A DNA stretch of 64,000 nt from Affinundibacterium seohonense (GTDB lineage: Bacteria; Pseudomonadota; Gammaproteobacteria; Burkholderiales; Burkholderiaceae_D): positions 89,602 through 153,601 of the forward strand of contig NZ_JACOFW010000009.1 of the NCBI RefSeq assembly GCF_014284305.1, read 5' to 3'. Shown here one piece after another: positions 55,908 to 64,000 of the stretch (the stretch's first letter is position 1; each line of letters begins with the position of its first letter). A model generated the notes under the pieces. It was not told the DNA's origin and ran no database searches. It saw only the letters and a program-made list of their open reading frames with translations. The translations under genes were made by a program, and so were the position numbers.

Positions 55908-57257
55908 ATGAATACCACCAGCCCAAGTTCTCAATCCCTGATGTCCGAACAAGCCTTGCCATCGGAAGTCTCGATCCAAAGTGATACCTGGCTTAATCGC
56001 TATCGTAATTTTCCTGTGTTCTCGCGGACCTGGTTTCGCCATCGTGCAATTGCGTTTGGCGGCACGCTATTTGTTTTGTTCATATTAATGTTTGGTATCG
56101 TCTTATTGACAACCGAACGTATCAATCTTTTCTTCATTTGGACGCTCCCTTTCTTTATCGCTGGCGTTGGCCTGTTCCTAATTGGGCAAGCGATGGCAGT
56201 GTGGGTACGTCAGCAAAATTTTTCAGAACGCAAAGAAGCGATCGGGATTTTTCTGGCGCTGATCTTAGGTATGGTGTTGAGTTTTGCGATTGGCTACGGC
56301 AGCCATCTTGGCTTTAACTATTTGCTCAAAACACCGGGGAAAAGCACCGAAATTAGTGTGCAAGCCCAGGTCAAACCGGTGCCAAGTTCCGCATCGCAGC
56401 CAACGGCAACACCAAGCGAGACGGCACAGCCAGCGGAAAAAAAAGTCGACGCTAAGGAAAAAACTGAAAAGCAAAAAGAGTTGGAACGTGGTCCATTGGT
56501 CAATGTCATGATCACGATATTAAAATGGACTCCGATCGTCATCGCCTGTTTCTATTGGGGCAGCTTCTTTGATCTGCTAGTTTTTTTCCGTCAACGTAAA
56601 CGCTTGGCAGAGGCTATGCGTCAACAAGAATTAAGACGTGCGCAAGATGCCCGCCGTGAAGCCGAGCTCCGTTTGTCCGTGTTGGTTGCCCAAGTCGAAC
56701 CGCATTTTTTGTTCAACACTTTAGCGGGTGTTCGCTCTGCCATTTTGACCGAACCCTTGCGTGCTACGGCGATTGTTGATCACCTGGTGGATTACCTGCG
56801 CTCAACTATTCCGCAAATGCGGGGTGATGGCAGCTCAGAACAAGGTCGATTGGCAAAACAACTGGAAGCTGCGCGCGCCTATTTGGGCTTGATGCAAGCG
56901 CGGATTCCTCGATTGAGTTTTAGTGTTGAGTCAGAATTAAAAGACGCGGCGTTTCCCCCGCTGTTGTTGATTTCTTTGGTCGAAAATGCGATTAAACACG
57001 GCATCGAACCCAAAATTGGCCCGGCTCACGTTGCCGTGAATGCCCGCTACTTTGATCAAGGCGATGAAGAAATGTTGGAAGTTAGTGTTACCGATAATGG
57101 TGTTGGTTTTGGTGGCACCACTTCCGGTTCCGGCATCGGTTTGGCAAACATCCGCGAGCGTTTAGAATCGATGTTTGGTAGCCGCGCCAGCTTGACGCTA
57201 AAAGCAGGGCCAGATGGTGGCGTGGTTGCTAGTATTATCGTGCCTTTGATTTCTTAA
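55908..57257 (+). CDS. LytS/YehU-type sensor histidine kinase (second copy)
   Basis: 449 residues from the ATG at 55908 with AGGAG seven bases upstream; an in-frame start at 55815 is less likely. Four hydrophobic segments lie at 45-230 with a Pro/Ala/Lys-rich loop between. The kinase core has QVEPHFLFNTLAGVRSAIL, LISLVENAIKHGIEPK, DNGVGF and GIGLANIRERLESMFG. It is clearly paralogous to the 22-kb kinase and precedes its LytTR regulator by 59 bp. Confidence 0.93.
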   Translation: MNTTSPSSQSLMSEQALPSEVSIQSDTWLNRYRNFPVFSRTWFRHRAIAFGGTLFVLFILMFGIVLLTTERINLFFIWTLPFFIAGVGLFLIGQAMAVWVRQQNFSERKEAIGIFLALILGMVLSFAIGYGSHLGFNYLLKTPGKSTEISVQAQVKPVPSSASQPTATPSETAQPAEKKVDAKEKTEKQKELERGPLVNVMITILKWTPIVIACFYWGSFFDLLVFFRQRKRLAEAMRQQELRRAQDARREAELRLSVLVAQVEPHFLFNTLAGVRSAILTEPLRATAIVDHLVDYLRSTIPQMRGDGSSEQGRLAKQLEAARAYLGLMQARIPRLSFSVESELKDAAFPPLLLISLVENAIKHGIEPKIGPAHVAVNARYFDQGDEEMLEVSVTDNGVGFGGTTSGSGIGLANIRERLESMFGSRASLTLKAGPDGGVVASIIVPLIS

Positions 57258-57316
57258 ATTTCTGTAGCAAGACATGACCGCAACGCAAAAAAATACAATG
57301 AGTAATTGAGGAAAAC

Positions 57317-58072
57317 ATGACTACTGCCATTATTGCTGACGACGAAGATTTACCCCGCAAAGACTTACGCCGCATGTTAAACGAATTGTGGCCAGAGCTT
57401 GAGATTGTTGCCGAATGCGAGCACGGCACCGAAGCGTTAGAAGCCATTCAAAACTATACGCCGGATATCGCGTTTTTAGATATTCGCATGCCAGGTATGA
57501 CAGGATTGGACGTAGCGAATGCCACTAAAGGACGCTGCCATGCGGTCTTTACGACGGCTTACGACAATCATGCGCTGGAAGCTTTTTCTGCCGGTGCGAT
57601 CGATTACCTGCTCAAACCAATTTCACGTGAACGCTTAGTCGATGCGATTGCCCGTCTCAAAGCCAGATTGGAAACCAAAGCCGCGCCGTCTGATTTGAGT
57701 CAATTGATGCAAGAGCTAGACAAGCGCCTGCGCCCGCAAAATGTAGAACGCATACGCTGGATCAGTGCCAGCGTGGGCGATACTATCAAGATGTTCCCTA
57801 TCGATAAAATTTTGTTCTTCACCTCAGACGAAAAATACACCCGCGTCGTCTGTACCGATGATGAAGCCCATGTGCGCAAACCGCTCAAAGAAATCATCGA
57901 CGGCCTCGATCCAGAAATATTCTGGCAAATCCATCGCAGCGTGGTGGTACGCGCTGACGCGATCGCTAAAGCGCACCGCGATGAGTTGGGCAAAGTGACG
58001 GTACAACTGCGTGGTTGCAAGGACTTGTTGAAGGTCAGTCAGGCGTATGCTTGGCGCTTTAAGCCTATGTAG
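57317..58072 (+). CDS. LytTR-family response regulator (second copy)
   Basis: 251 residues. Receiver: IIADDEDLPRKDLRRML, phospho-acceptor in IAFLDIRMPGMTGLD, lysine in LLKPISRERL. The C-terminal LytTR domain has ILFFTSDEKYTRVV and FWQIHRSVVVRADAI. It should be phosphorylated by the preceding kinase. The two LytTR pairs (21-22 kb and 56-58 kb) are paralogues with different lengths of linker. Confidence 0.95.
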   Translation: MTTAIIADDEDLPRKDLRRMLNELWPELEIVAECEHGTEALEAIQNYTPDIAFLDIRMPGMTGLDVANATKGRCHAVFTTAYDNHALEAFSAGAIDYLLKPISRERLVDAIARLKARLETKAAPSDLSQLMQELDKRLRPQNVERIRWISASVGDTIKMFPIDKILFFTSDEKYTRVVCTDDEAHVRKPLKEIIDGLDPEIFWQIHRSVVVRADAIAKAHRDELGKVTVQLRGCKDLLKVSQAYAWRFKPM

Positions 58073-58145
58073 TTTAATCGCAGCAAGGGGGGCGGATATC
58101 CAAGCATTTCACTCTGGATTAAATTTGTAAGCTAGCGCTTCGATC

Positions 58146-58172
58146 AAAAACCACCACAATAATGGTGGCTTG
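58146..58172 (-). terminator. Hairpin with minus-strand T tract in gene-free region
   Basis: CCACCA / TGGTGG around ATAAT; read on the minus strand it ends in TTTTT. No gene lies upstream on that strand, so an unrecognised transcript or a spurious stem are both possible. Confidence 0.4.
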
Positions 58173-58307
58173 CGAAATTGCCTATGTGCTTATGTGCCTA
58201 CGTGTACTGAAAATGTCACCGCAGAATTTCCATTAAGTTCAAATCGTTTGCCCTTGGCTGTGGTAGTCTTTCGTGCATAAAATCCACTACCCTGCCGAAG
58301 GTGCTCC

Positions 58308-60545
58308 ATGAACGCGATCTCATCAAGCCACAGCCATCCAGCTGCATCCGTTTCTTTTTCATCGTCTAGAAAGCTCGCCGTGCTTGGCTTTTTATTCGCC
58401 AGTGCATTCACCACCGCTCTCGCGCACAGCGCACCCGCCACCAATCCCAAAGACCTCGCCCGCTGGCAAGCCAGCGCACAGCAAGTCACGATTTCTCGCG
58501 ATCAATGGGGCATTCCTCACGTCGCTGGTAAGAGTGATGCCGATGCGGTATTTGGTCTCTTGTATGCGCAAGCGGAAGACGATTTCAAACGCATCGAACT
58601 CAACTACATCAACGCGCTAGGACGTCTGGCTGAAGTCGAGGGAGAGGTCGAATTTTGGCGTGATTTGCGCATGAAATTATTCATACAGCCAGCCCAATTA
58701 AAAGCGCAATATGCGAAGAGCCCTGCGTGGCTAAAACAATTGATGAACGCCTTTGCTGATGGTCTGAATTATTACCTACACACCCATCCCGAAGTCAAAC
58801 CACGCTTGATCACGCATTTCGAACCATGGATGGCTTTGGCCTTTAGTGAAGGCAGTATCGGTGGTGACATCGAAAGCGTCAATCTCAACGATTTGAACGC
58901 TCTGTATGGCGATAAACCCGAATATCTGAGTCAAGCACAGTCGCCAATTTTGCCAGAGCCACGTGGTTCCAATGGCTTTGCGATTGCGCCTAAACTTAGC
59001 GCCAATGGTCAGGCGATGTTACTGATTAATCCTCACACGTCTTTCTATTTCCGTCCCGAAGTTCATGTGCGCAGTGAACAAGGTTTGAATGCCTATGGTG
59101 CCGTGACTTGGGGACAGTTTTTTGTGTATCAGGGCTTCAATCAATACAACGGCTGGATGCATACCTCCAACGCTGCTGATGTGATCGATGAATTTGCGCT
59201 CAATATTACCAAAAAAGGCGACAAGGTTTTCTACACCTACGAAGGCAAATTACGTCCCCTAAAAATGGTCGAACAAACGATTCCGTATAGCTCACCGATG
59301 GGCATGGTCTCGCGTAAAGTGAAAACCTATTTTAGTCATCATGGCCCCGTGGTACGCGAAGCCAACGGCAAATGGATCGCAGTGCAATTGATGAATGAAC
59401 CGATGAAAGCCTTGATGCAATCGTATCTGCGCACCAAAACGCGTGATTACGCGGGCTTCGCCAAAGTGATGGACCTGCGCGCCAATTCCTCGAATAACAC
59501 CGTGTATGCCGACAAGGATGGCAACATCGCCTATTTTCACGGCGACTTTGTGCCGCGCCGCAATCCTCAACTCGATTGGACCCAGCCTGTCGATGGCAGC
59601 AAGCGCAGCGCGGATTGGCAAGGACTGCACGAGGTCAAAGACATTATTCACCTGTTCAATCCAAAAAATGGTTGGATACAAAACACCAATAATTGGCCTT
59701 TCTCTGCGGCCGGTGTAGGTGCCGATGGCAGCAGCCCACGTCAACAAGATTACCCACGCTATATGTGGACCAATGGTGAAAACGCCCGTGGTCAGCATGC
59801 CGTCAAAGTCTTAAAAAACGCCAAGCAACTTAATTTAGAAAGTCTTATCAAGTTAGCTTATGACAGCGAATTGACGGCGTTTGAAACCCTCTTACCCGCC
59901 CTATTTAAAGCCTACGACGTCAAACCAGAATTCGCCTTGACCGAGCAAATCAAGAGTCTGCGAGCCTGGGATTTACGCGCCACGATCAATTCGACGGCGA
60001 CTTCATTAGCCATCTATTGGGCACAGGACTTAGTCGCTCAACATAGCAACGAAGCGCGCCAAAAAAATATTCCGGTAGTTGACTATTTGCCGAACCTACC
60101 AGCCCCCGCATTACTAGCGGCCTTACAACGCGCCAGCAATCGCTTGCAAAACGACTTTGGTAATTGGCAAACCGCCTGGGGTGACATCAACCGCTTTCAA
60201 CGCTTAAGCGGCGATATTCAAGCTACCTACGACGACAACAAACCAAGCTGGCCAGTCGCCTTCGCCTCTGGCAATTGGGGCTCATTAGCCGCCTTCGGGA
60301 TGACCGCAACACAAACCACTAAACGCATCTACGGCGACCGCGGCAACAGCTTCGTCGCCGCAGTCTCCTTCGGCCCGCGCATACAAGCCAAAAGCATACT
60401 GGCTGGTGGTAATAGCGGCGATCCCAAGTCCCCGCATTTTAATGATCAAGGCGAGATGTATAGCAAAGGCGAGTTCAAAGACGTGCTGTTTTATCCGGAA
60501 GATATAGATAAACATACTAAGCGTAAATATCATCCGGGGCAGTAG
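58308..60545 (+). CDS. Penicillin acylase-family N-terminal nucleophile hydrolase
   Basis: 745 residues. Signal peptide near residues 25-45 (LAVLGFLFASAFTTALAHSA). The alpha chain starts ISRDQWGIPHVAGKSDADAVFGLLYAQAEDDF; the autoproteolysis site and catalytic serine are in RGSNGFAIAPKLS near residue 222; the beta chain has NPHTSFYFRPEVH and NSSNNTVYADKDGNIAYF. It is processed to a two-chain enzyme in the periplasm and cleaves amide bonds of acyl-homoserine lactones or acyl amino acids; which is not visible from sequence. Confidence 0.92.
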   Translation: MNAISSSHSHPAASVSFSSSRKLAVLGFLFASAFTTALAHSAPATNPKDLARWQASAQQVTISRDQWGIPHVAGKSDADAVFGLLYAQAEDDFKRIELNYINALGRLAEVEGEVEFWRDLRMKLFIQPAQLKAQYAKSPAWLKQLMNAFADGLNYYLHTHPEVKPRLITHFEPWMALAFSEGSIGGDIESVNLNDLNALYGDKPEYLSQAQSPILPEPRGSNGFAIAPKLSANGQAMLLINPHTSFYFRPEVHVRSEQGLNAYGAVTWGQFFVYQGFNQYNGWMHTSNAADVIDEFALNITKKGDKVFYTYEGKLRPLKMVEQTIPYSSPMGMVSRKVKTYFSHHGPVVREANGKWIAVQLMNEPMKALMQSYLRTKTRDYAGFAKVMDLRANSSNNTVYADKDGNIAYFHGDFVPRRNPQLDWTQPVDGSKRSADWQGLHEVKDIIHLFNPKNGWIQNTNNWPFSAAGVGADGSSPRQQDYPRYMWTNGENARGQHAVKVLKNAKQLNLESLIKLAYDSELTAFETLLPALFKAYDVKPEFALTEQIKSLRAWDLRATINSTATSLAIYWAQDLVAQHSNEARQKNIPVVDYLPNLPAPALLAALQRASNRLQNDFGNWQTAWGDINRFQRLSGDIQATYDDNKPSWPVAFASGNWGSLAAFGMTATQTTKRIYGDRGNSFVAAVSFGPRIQAKSILAGGNSGDPKSPHFNDQGEMYSKGEFKDVLFYPEDIDKHTKRKYHPGQ

Positions 60546-60754
60546 TTGATTGAGTGTGTGGCTCCGATTAGAGCATGCTAATCGGAATGAATTTATCAAG
60601 GAAAGATGATTTGCAAATAGAAATGTTGAGTCTATTTTTTATAAATCTAAAACATGTTTTGAAAGCACTAAGCAGCTCCATTACAATATCAAAAATAACA
60701 TAAGTGATGAGCCCAAGCCACTTATTTTGACCATACACTATCACCCTATTTATC

Positions 60755-61213
60755 ATGTCACGAAACATAAAATCTGCACTCGCGAGCCTGTTATTTACTT
60801 GCACGTTTGGCGTATCTGCGCAGCAGCATCAAGTCCCTAAGATTTCTACTCGTGATGAGTATCGTGCGTGTTTAATCGAATCCGATAAACTTGCTTCTCA
60901 GCTAGTTGAGTTAAAAGAACTTAAGGGCATACATAATCAAAAATTGAAGCAATTACAGGACGAGATGAACGCGCTCGTCGCAACTCAGCCGAAACTCGAT
61001 ATCTATGATGAGGATGCAGTAACACGCTTTAATGAACAAATGGAAGACCTCAATAAGAGGGGCGCGGAACTTAACGAAAACAGTAAGAAATTCAATCAAG
61101 ATCAAGAAGATTACAACGCCTTAGTTGCATCGACCAATAAGCGCTGCGCTGCAATGGTCGTCTCCTTGCAGGATATGAAAATTGTTGCTAAAGAACGTGC
61201 TAATAAGAAATGA
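60755..61213 (+). CDS. Exported coiled-coil hypothetical protein
   Basis: 152 residues. A signal peptide (SALASLLFTCTFGVSAQQ) is followed by a helical region with Lys/Glu/Gln heptads (LVELKELKGIHNQKLKQLQDEMNALV) predicted to form a coiled coil, and a single cysteine pair in EYRACL and NKRCAAM. I recognise no family. It stands alone between the acylase gene and a transposase relic. Confidence 0.7.
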   Translation: MSRNIKSALASLLFTCTFGVSAQQHQVPKISTRDEYRACLIESDKLASQLVELKELKGIHNQKLKQLQDEMNALVATQPKLDIYDEDAVTRFNEQMEDLNKRGAELNENSKKFNQDQEDYNALVASTNKRCAAMVVSLQDMKIVAKERANKK

Positions 61214-61220
61214 GGAGCCT

Positions 61221-61252
61221 GTGTGACTTTGGTTGGGAGGAAACCAAACACA
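61221..61252. repeat. Imperfect hairpin downstream of the coiled-coil gene
   Basis: TTTGGTT at 61228-61234 and AACCAAA at 61242-61248 form a stem, with outer GTGT / ACAC pairing. It lies just before the transposase relic and could be a remnant REP-like hairpin or a terminator without a T tail. Confidence 0.4.
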
Positions 61253-61358
61253 CCCATCTTAAAAAATAACAAACTTGATTAAAGAACTTTTTAATTAGTT
61301 ATTTGCAAAATAAACTATTCCCACCTCAACTTTAAACCTCAAAAACGGAGGGGAGATT

Positions 61359-61670
61359 ATGTCGATGGTTTGTAGCAATATGTTCCCCTAGACGCGACAC
61401 CGTATTATCACCGCCTTGGCCGCTGTGTGCGACGTGCGTTCTTGTGGGGCAAAGACGATTTTTCTGGACGAGATTTTTCCCATCGCGAAGCTTGGGTCGT
61501 TGAGCATTTGCGTGAATCGTCGTAAGTCTTTTTGATCTCGATTTGCGCCTACGCGATTATGTCAAATCACTACCATCTGCTGCTACACGGCTATCGTGAA
61601 CCTACTGCTCCCATGTCAGGCAAGGAAGTTGTAGGACTTTTACATGGACATCTTTTGTCATTTTCATTTA
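61359..61670 (+). pseudogene. Broken REP-associated tyrosine (Y1) transposase
   Basis: Split frames match this family: frame 1 begins [10 protein letters not shown], and one base later the second frame runs [43 protein letters not shown] then hits a TAA. A third piece follows: ISICAYAIMSNHYHLLLHG, with the HYH metal motif of Y1 transposases. A frameshift and a stop therefore disable it. No active copy is present in the window. Confidence 0.83.
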
Positions 61671-61790
61671 GCCACCTCATGTCAGCTTCGGTTTACGCAC
61701 AATGGCGCGGAGCATTGTGCGACAGCCGACAGAGAAATTTTTCCTCATGTACTATTGTCGGTATCGATCAAAAGAGTTGAGGTAGGAAAA

Positions 61791-62402
61791 ATGAAAGCAC
61801 TATTCGCAGGTCTTGTTTTATTTTTGGGAAGCATCATGAATGCATCAGCGATTGAAGAGCCGAGTTATGAAGTGGTAAAACGCTATCCGCAATTTGAAAT
61901 CCGAAAATACCAAGCCTATTTAGTCGCCGAAGTGACAGTGCCCGGGCCCGCGGATAAGGCTGGAAATCTGGCTTTTGAATATTTGGGTGGCTATATTTTT
62001 GGAAAAAATAAAGGCAGCAAAAAAATTGAGATGACTGCACCTGTGGCGCAAACACCGACGCCTACCAAAATAGAAATGACGGCACCAGTGTCGCAGACAG
62101 CAACCGAAGCGGGATATCTTGTGCAATTTGCGATGCCTAGAGAATATACGATGGAGACCTTGCCGGAGCCGACGAACGCTAAAGTCAAGTTGCGTGAGAT
62201 GCCCGCGCAAACTTATCTAGTGATAACGTATTCAGGTGGTTGGTCGCAATCATTGTATGAAGAAAAGCTCGCTTTATTAAAGAAACTGGCGAGTGAGAAT
62301 AATCTAAAAATCGAGGGCGAAGCGATTTTCTCCAGATATAACGCGCCATTCTCTTTGCCGTTTTTACGTCGAAATGAGATTTGGATACGGCATGTCATGT
62401 AA
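61791..62402 (+). CDS. SOUL-family haem-binding protein
   Basis: 203 residues from the ATG at 61791, with GAGG seven bases upstream; the frame is open to 61644, inside the transposase relic. A signal peptide (LFAGLVLFLGSIMNASA) precedes the SOUL/HBP fold: YEVVKRYPQFEIRKYQAYLVAEV, IEMTAPVAQ and KIEMTAPVSQ (a repeat of the same segment), VQFAMPREYTMETLP and the tail FSLPFLRRNEIWIRHVM. The family binds haem or tetrapyrroles; here it would be exported. It is probably native and not part of the mobile element. Confidence 0.9.
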   Translation: MKALFAGLVLFLGSIMNASAIEEPSYEVVKRYPQFEIRKYQAYLVAEVTVPGPADKAGNLAFEYLGGYIFGKNKGSKKIEMTAPVAQTPTPTKIEMTAPVSQTATEAGYLVQFAMPREYTMETLPEPTNAKVKLREMPAQTYLVITYSGGWSQSLYEEKLALLKKLASENNLKIEGEAIFSRYNAPFSLPFLRRNEIWIRHVM

Positions 62403-62449
62403 GCCCACCACGCTCGTGCCAGCGAGAGCGCACAACAGAGTGCACAAAA

Positions 62450-62612
62450 TACCCAACTAAAAGGCCAATAAAATAAATGATGCTGGTTTTGCACCAAGCG
62501 TTGTTGGCGTAGCTCGTGTTGTCATGCCGAATCTGTTGAGTCACAATAATCGCAAGTCGAGACTTGGGATACGCTTGTTGTTGCTTTTTAAAATGGATGT
62601 CTTTGTTTTTGT
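62450..62612 (+). repeat. Direct repeat, copy 1 (about 165 bp, imperfect)
   Basis: CCCAACTAAAA at 62453 and GTTGCTTTTT...ATGGATGTCTTTGTT (about 62581-62608) are also found 539-540 bp downstream (copy 2). Between them the two copies are about 70-75% alike by eye. Contains terminal partial inverted arms (GCCAATAAA / GTTGTTGGC). Confidence 0.7.
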
Positions 62613-62716
62613 TTTTTTTCATTTGCGCTATCACAAAAAAACGCGCTTTGTGGCAGTTGGCTATGTTGGATCAGGCTATGATCTTGATACCCAGAACTCG
62701 CTGTGAAAGGAAAATC

Positions 62717-62893
62717 ATGCAAACCCAAGACAATGGTGATTGGCTGTCAGCCCAGCAGGCCGTACGTCCCGATGGGACGGAGGTAAGTAATCTGCCTTTG
62801 ATCAATAAAAAACTACCACCGCTAGTGCGGCCGCAAGGCGTGACCATACCAGATGTGAGTGAGGCACCGTCAACGTTGCCGAGTCACGACTAA
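62717..62893 (+). CDS. Small hypothetical protein (58 aa) between the repeats
   Basis: 58 codons from the ATG at 62717, with AAAGG seven bases before. The product is hydrophilic, rich in Pro, Gln and Thr (NKKLPPLVRPQGVTIPDVSEAP), with no signal or membrane segment and no recognisable family. The frame is open further upstream, but into a hydrophobic low-quality stretch. It lies between the two direct repeats, so the three may form a unit. Whether it is a real gene is not certain. Confidence 0.5.
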   Translation: MQTQDNGDWLSAQQAVRPDGTEVSNLPLINKKLPPLVRPQGVTIPDVSEAPSTLPSHD

Positions 62894-62990
62894 ATGTCTA
62901 CATAGGTATTTCTTTAGGTCACCTCAACTAACTGCGCCAAGCCAAGCGGTGAGGTATGCAAAACCTTGCGTCTACTTCGCCAGCAAAAAC

Positions 62991-63152
62991 TCCCAACTAA
63001 AAAGCCAACAAATTGAATGATTCTTGTTTTGCATAAAGCTTTGTTAGAAAAGATAGCTCTTGAAATTGCAAATTAGTGAAATAAAAATAGCATTAATTCG
63101 AGACTTCGTGCTCGCTTTTTGTTGCTTTTTGAAATGGATGTCTTTGTTCTAT
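62991..63152 (+). repeat. Direct repeat, copy 2 (about 160 bp, imperfect)
   Basis: Second copy: CCCAACTAAAA at 62992 and GTTGCTTTTTGAAATGGATGT (63121-63140). Inverted arms CCAACAAA / TTTGTTAG are clearer here than in copy 1. Confidence 0.7.
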
Positions 63153-63275
63153 TCCAATCGGGTAGTCTATAATTCTTGTCCTGCATCGCTAAGCTTGCGA
63201 TGTATTTTTCTATTGAGACTTGTGCTGGTGCGTGTTAGTTTTCGTGTTTTGTTTTGAAACTAGCTAAGCGCGAGT

Positions 63276-63716
63276 ATGAGTAATTTCCGATCGATTCAAG
63301 TTCGTGACTGTGCAGGCATTCTTTGCGCGCTTTACCGCCAGTACGATGGTGCCGCGCACGCCTCCTTTGAGGGTGATCTTTCTGAATGGGATCTTGCGCA
63401 GCTGACCGCTTGTACTTCTGAAGAAACAAATTCATTACTACGTCAAACTTTAGATCCCGTAATGGACTTCCTTGTGGTTCCTATCAATTCGGAGAATATA
63501 AAAGCCCTCAAGCGCATCTTTGCCAGGCCAGACGTTCTTGGTACTAACGGCGCCATTATTCATACCCAAGTTGAAGTCGAAGGTGAGTTGCTTTTCATGG
63601 CGTGCGATAACTTTCATGACGATTGCACTGTCATATCGAATTCTGTGACTGAAGCAGTTCTCAAGCAATGGAAAGAACGTGGAATTTTGCGTGACTATAG
63701 TGGCGTCCTAATTTAG
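63276..63716 (+). CDS. Hypothetical protein (146 aa)
   Basis: 146 residues from an ATG with GCGAGT before it. Soluble, acidic, with three cysteines and no signal. The N-terminal half (MSNFRSIQVRDCAGILCALYRQYDGAAHASFEGDL) and the middle (PINSENIKALKRIFARPDVLGTNGAIIHTQVEVEGELLFMACDNFHDDC) suggest an alpha/beta protein. I do not recognise a family. It lies after the second direct repeat and before the mobile-element end of the window. Confidence 0.65.
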   Translation: MSNFRSIQVRDCAGILCALYRQYDGAAHASFEGDLSEWDLAQLTACTSEETNSLLRQTLDPVMDFLVVPINSENIKALKRIFARPDVLGTNGAIIHTQVEVEGELLFMACDNFHDDCTVISNSVTEAVLKQWKERGILRDYSGVLI

Positions 63717-63797
63717 ATCCTATGATAAAGAAAGAGTCGACAAGCAAATAACAATCCTTAAAATAAAAGCTCGACCAATTAAATCAAGGAGAACGAC

Positions 63798-64000
63798 ATG
63801 CTTGCGACTCTTAGGAATGATTTTACTGCAGAAAAAGTGGTTCTGGCAGTGGCGTTAGAACTTTCTAACGGCAGTTGGAAAATGGGTCTAAGTGACGGCA
63901 GAAGAGCCAGACCTACAGTTATCACTGTGTCAGATGAGCAACCGCATGCGCGACTAATGGCAGCGGTAAAAGTGATACAGGAAATACTGATGAAATGGCT
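63798..64000 (+). mobile_element. N-terminal part of an IS110-family-like transposase (cut by window edge)
   Basis: An ATG at 63798 with AAGGAG eight bases upstream opens a frame to the edge (67 codons). The stretch VALELSNGSWKMGLSDGRRARPTVITVSD resembles the N-terminal DEDD-type segment of IS110-like transposases (the first acidic residue is E in LELS). Not certain from so short a piece; the rest and the ends are outside. Confidence 0.55.

Noticed and set aside
58190..58489. 99-codon minus-strand open frame overlapping the acylase start
   Set aside because: It covers the signal-peptide region of a well-supported gene and has no family likeness; probably a shadow.
62403..63152. Repeats as true integron attC sites
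   Set aside because: The core sites GTTRRRY/RYYYAAC are incomplete in both copies, the repeats are too long, and no integrase is visible.

Overview
The window looks like chromosomal DNA of a betaproteobacterium of the order Burkholderiales, probably Oxalobacteraceae and possibly Undibacterium-like. The evidence is the rsmG-mnmG pair, the rsmB / DUF4390 / ntrY / ntrX order, phasin and acetyl-CoA acetyltransferase under PhaR-like sites, DUF1840 and DUF3567 proteins, and an ubiK / comM-like / glnK / amt neighbourhood. No rRNA, tRNA or CRISPR array was seen. About 58 genes are supported, almost all typical core or peripheral chromosomal genes.

Layout. 1-4 kb: rsmG (cut by the window edge) and mnmG on the minus strand, two further minus-strand genes and two ParB-binding (parS) palindromes, so this is origin-proximal DNA. 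4-16 kb: a TonB receptor paired with a TPR/aspartyl-asparaginyl hydroxylase, a GH19 chitinase-like lipoprotein, mmsA, a double-FKBP prolyl isomerase with a YgjP-type metallopeptidase, glpK, and small proteins. 16-25.5 kb: putP, a Pho-box-controlled BtaA-like gene, then a nucleosidase gene (mtnN) flanked on both sides by DnaA boxes, DnaA-trio-like CTA repeats and AT-rich stretches (a strong candidate bipartite oriC), then a LytS/LytTR two-component operon preceded by a stand-alone copy of the kinase membrane domain, and an orphan lipase.

25.5-31.7 kb: rsmB, DUF4390, ntrY, ntrX (short form), a degenerate G3E-like protein and DUF3567. 31.7-37 kb: a small RNA candidate carrying an anti-Shine-Dalgarno mimic with its own terminator on the minus strand, an M20 amidohydrolase, a chemoreceptor, a comM-like AAA+ protein and ubiK. 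37-40 kb: a putative porin, glnK and amt behind a sigma-54 promoter with two NtrC-like sites, which fits nitrogen control. 40-47.5 kb: a large TPR/GAF histidine kinase, an Ada-AlkA fusion with ogt (alkylation repair), and phaP plus phaA (polyhydroxybutyrate).

47.6-58 kb: a tightly packed minus-strand operon of HD-GYP protein, CHASE2 adenylate cyclase, SH3 protein and M48 lipoprotein peptidase (cyclic-nucleotide signalling plus envelope quality control), an S9 peptidase, a receiver-only protein and a second LytS/LytTR pair. 58-64 kb: a penicillin-acylase-family enzyme, then a more accessory end: small hypotheticals, a broken REP-associated transposase, a SOUL haem-binding protein, a pair of ~165-bp imperfect direct repeats around a 58-codon gene, and the start of an IS110-like transposase at the right edge.
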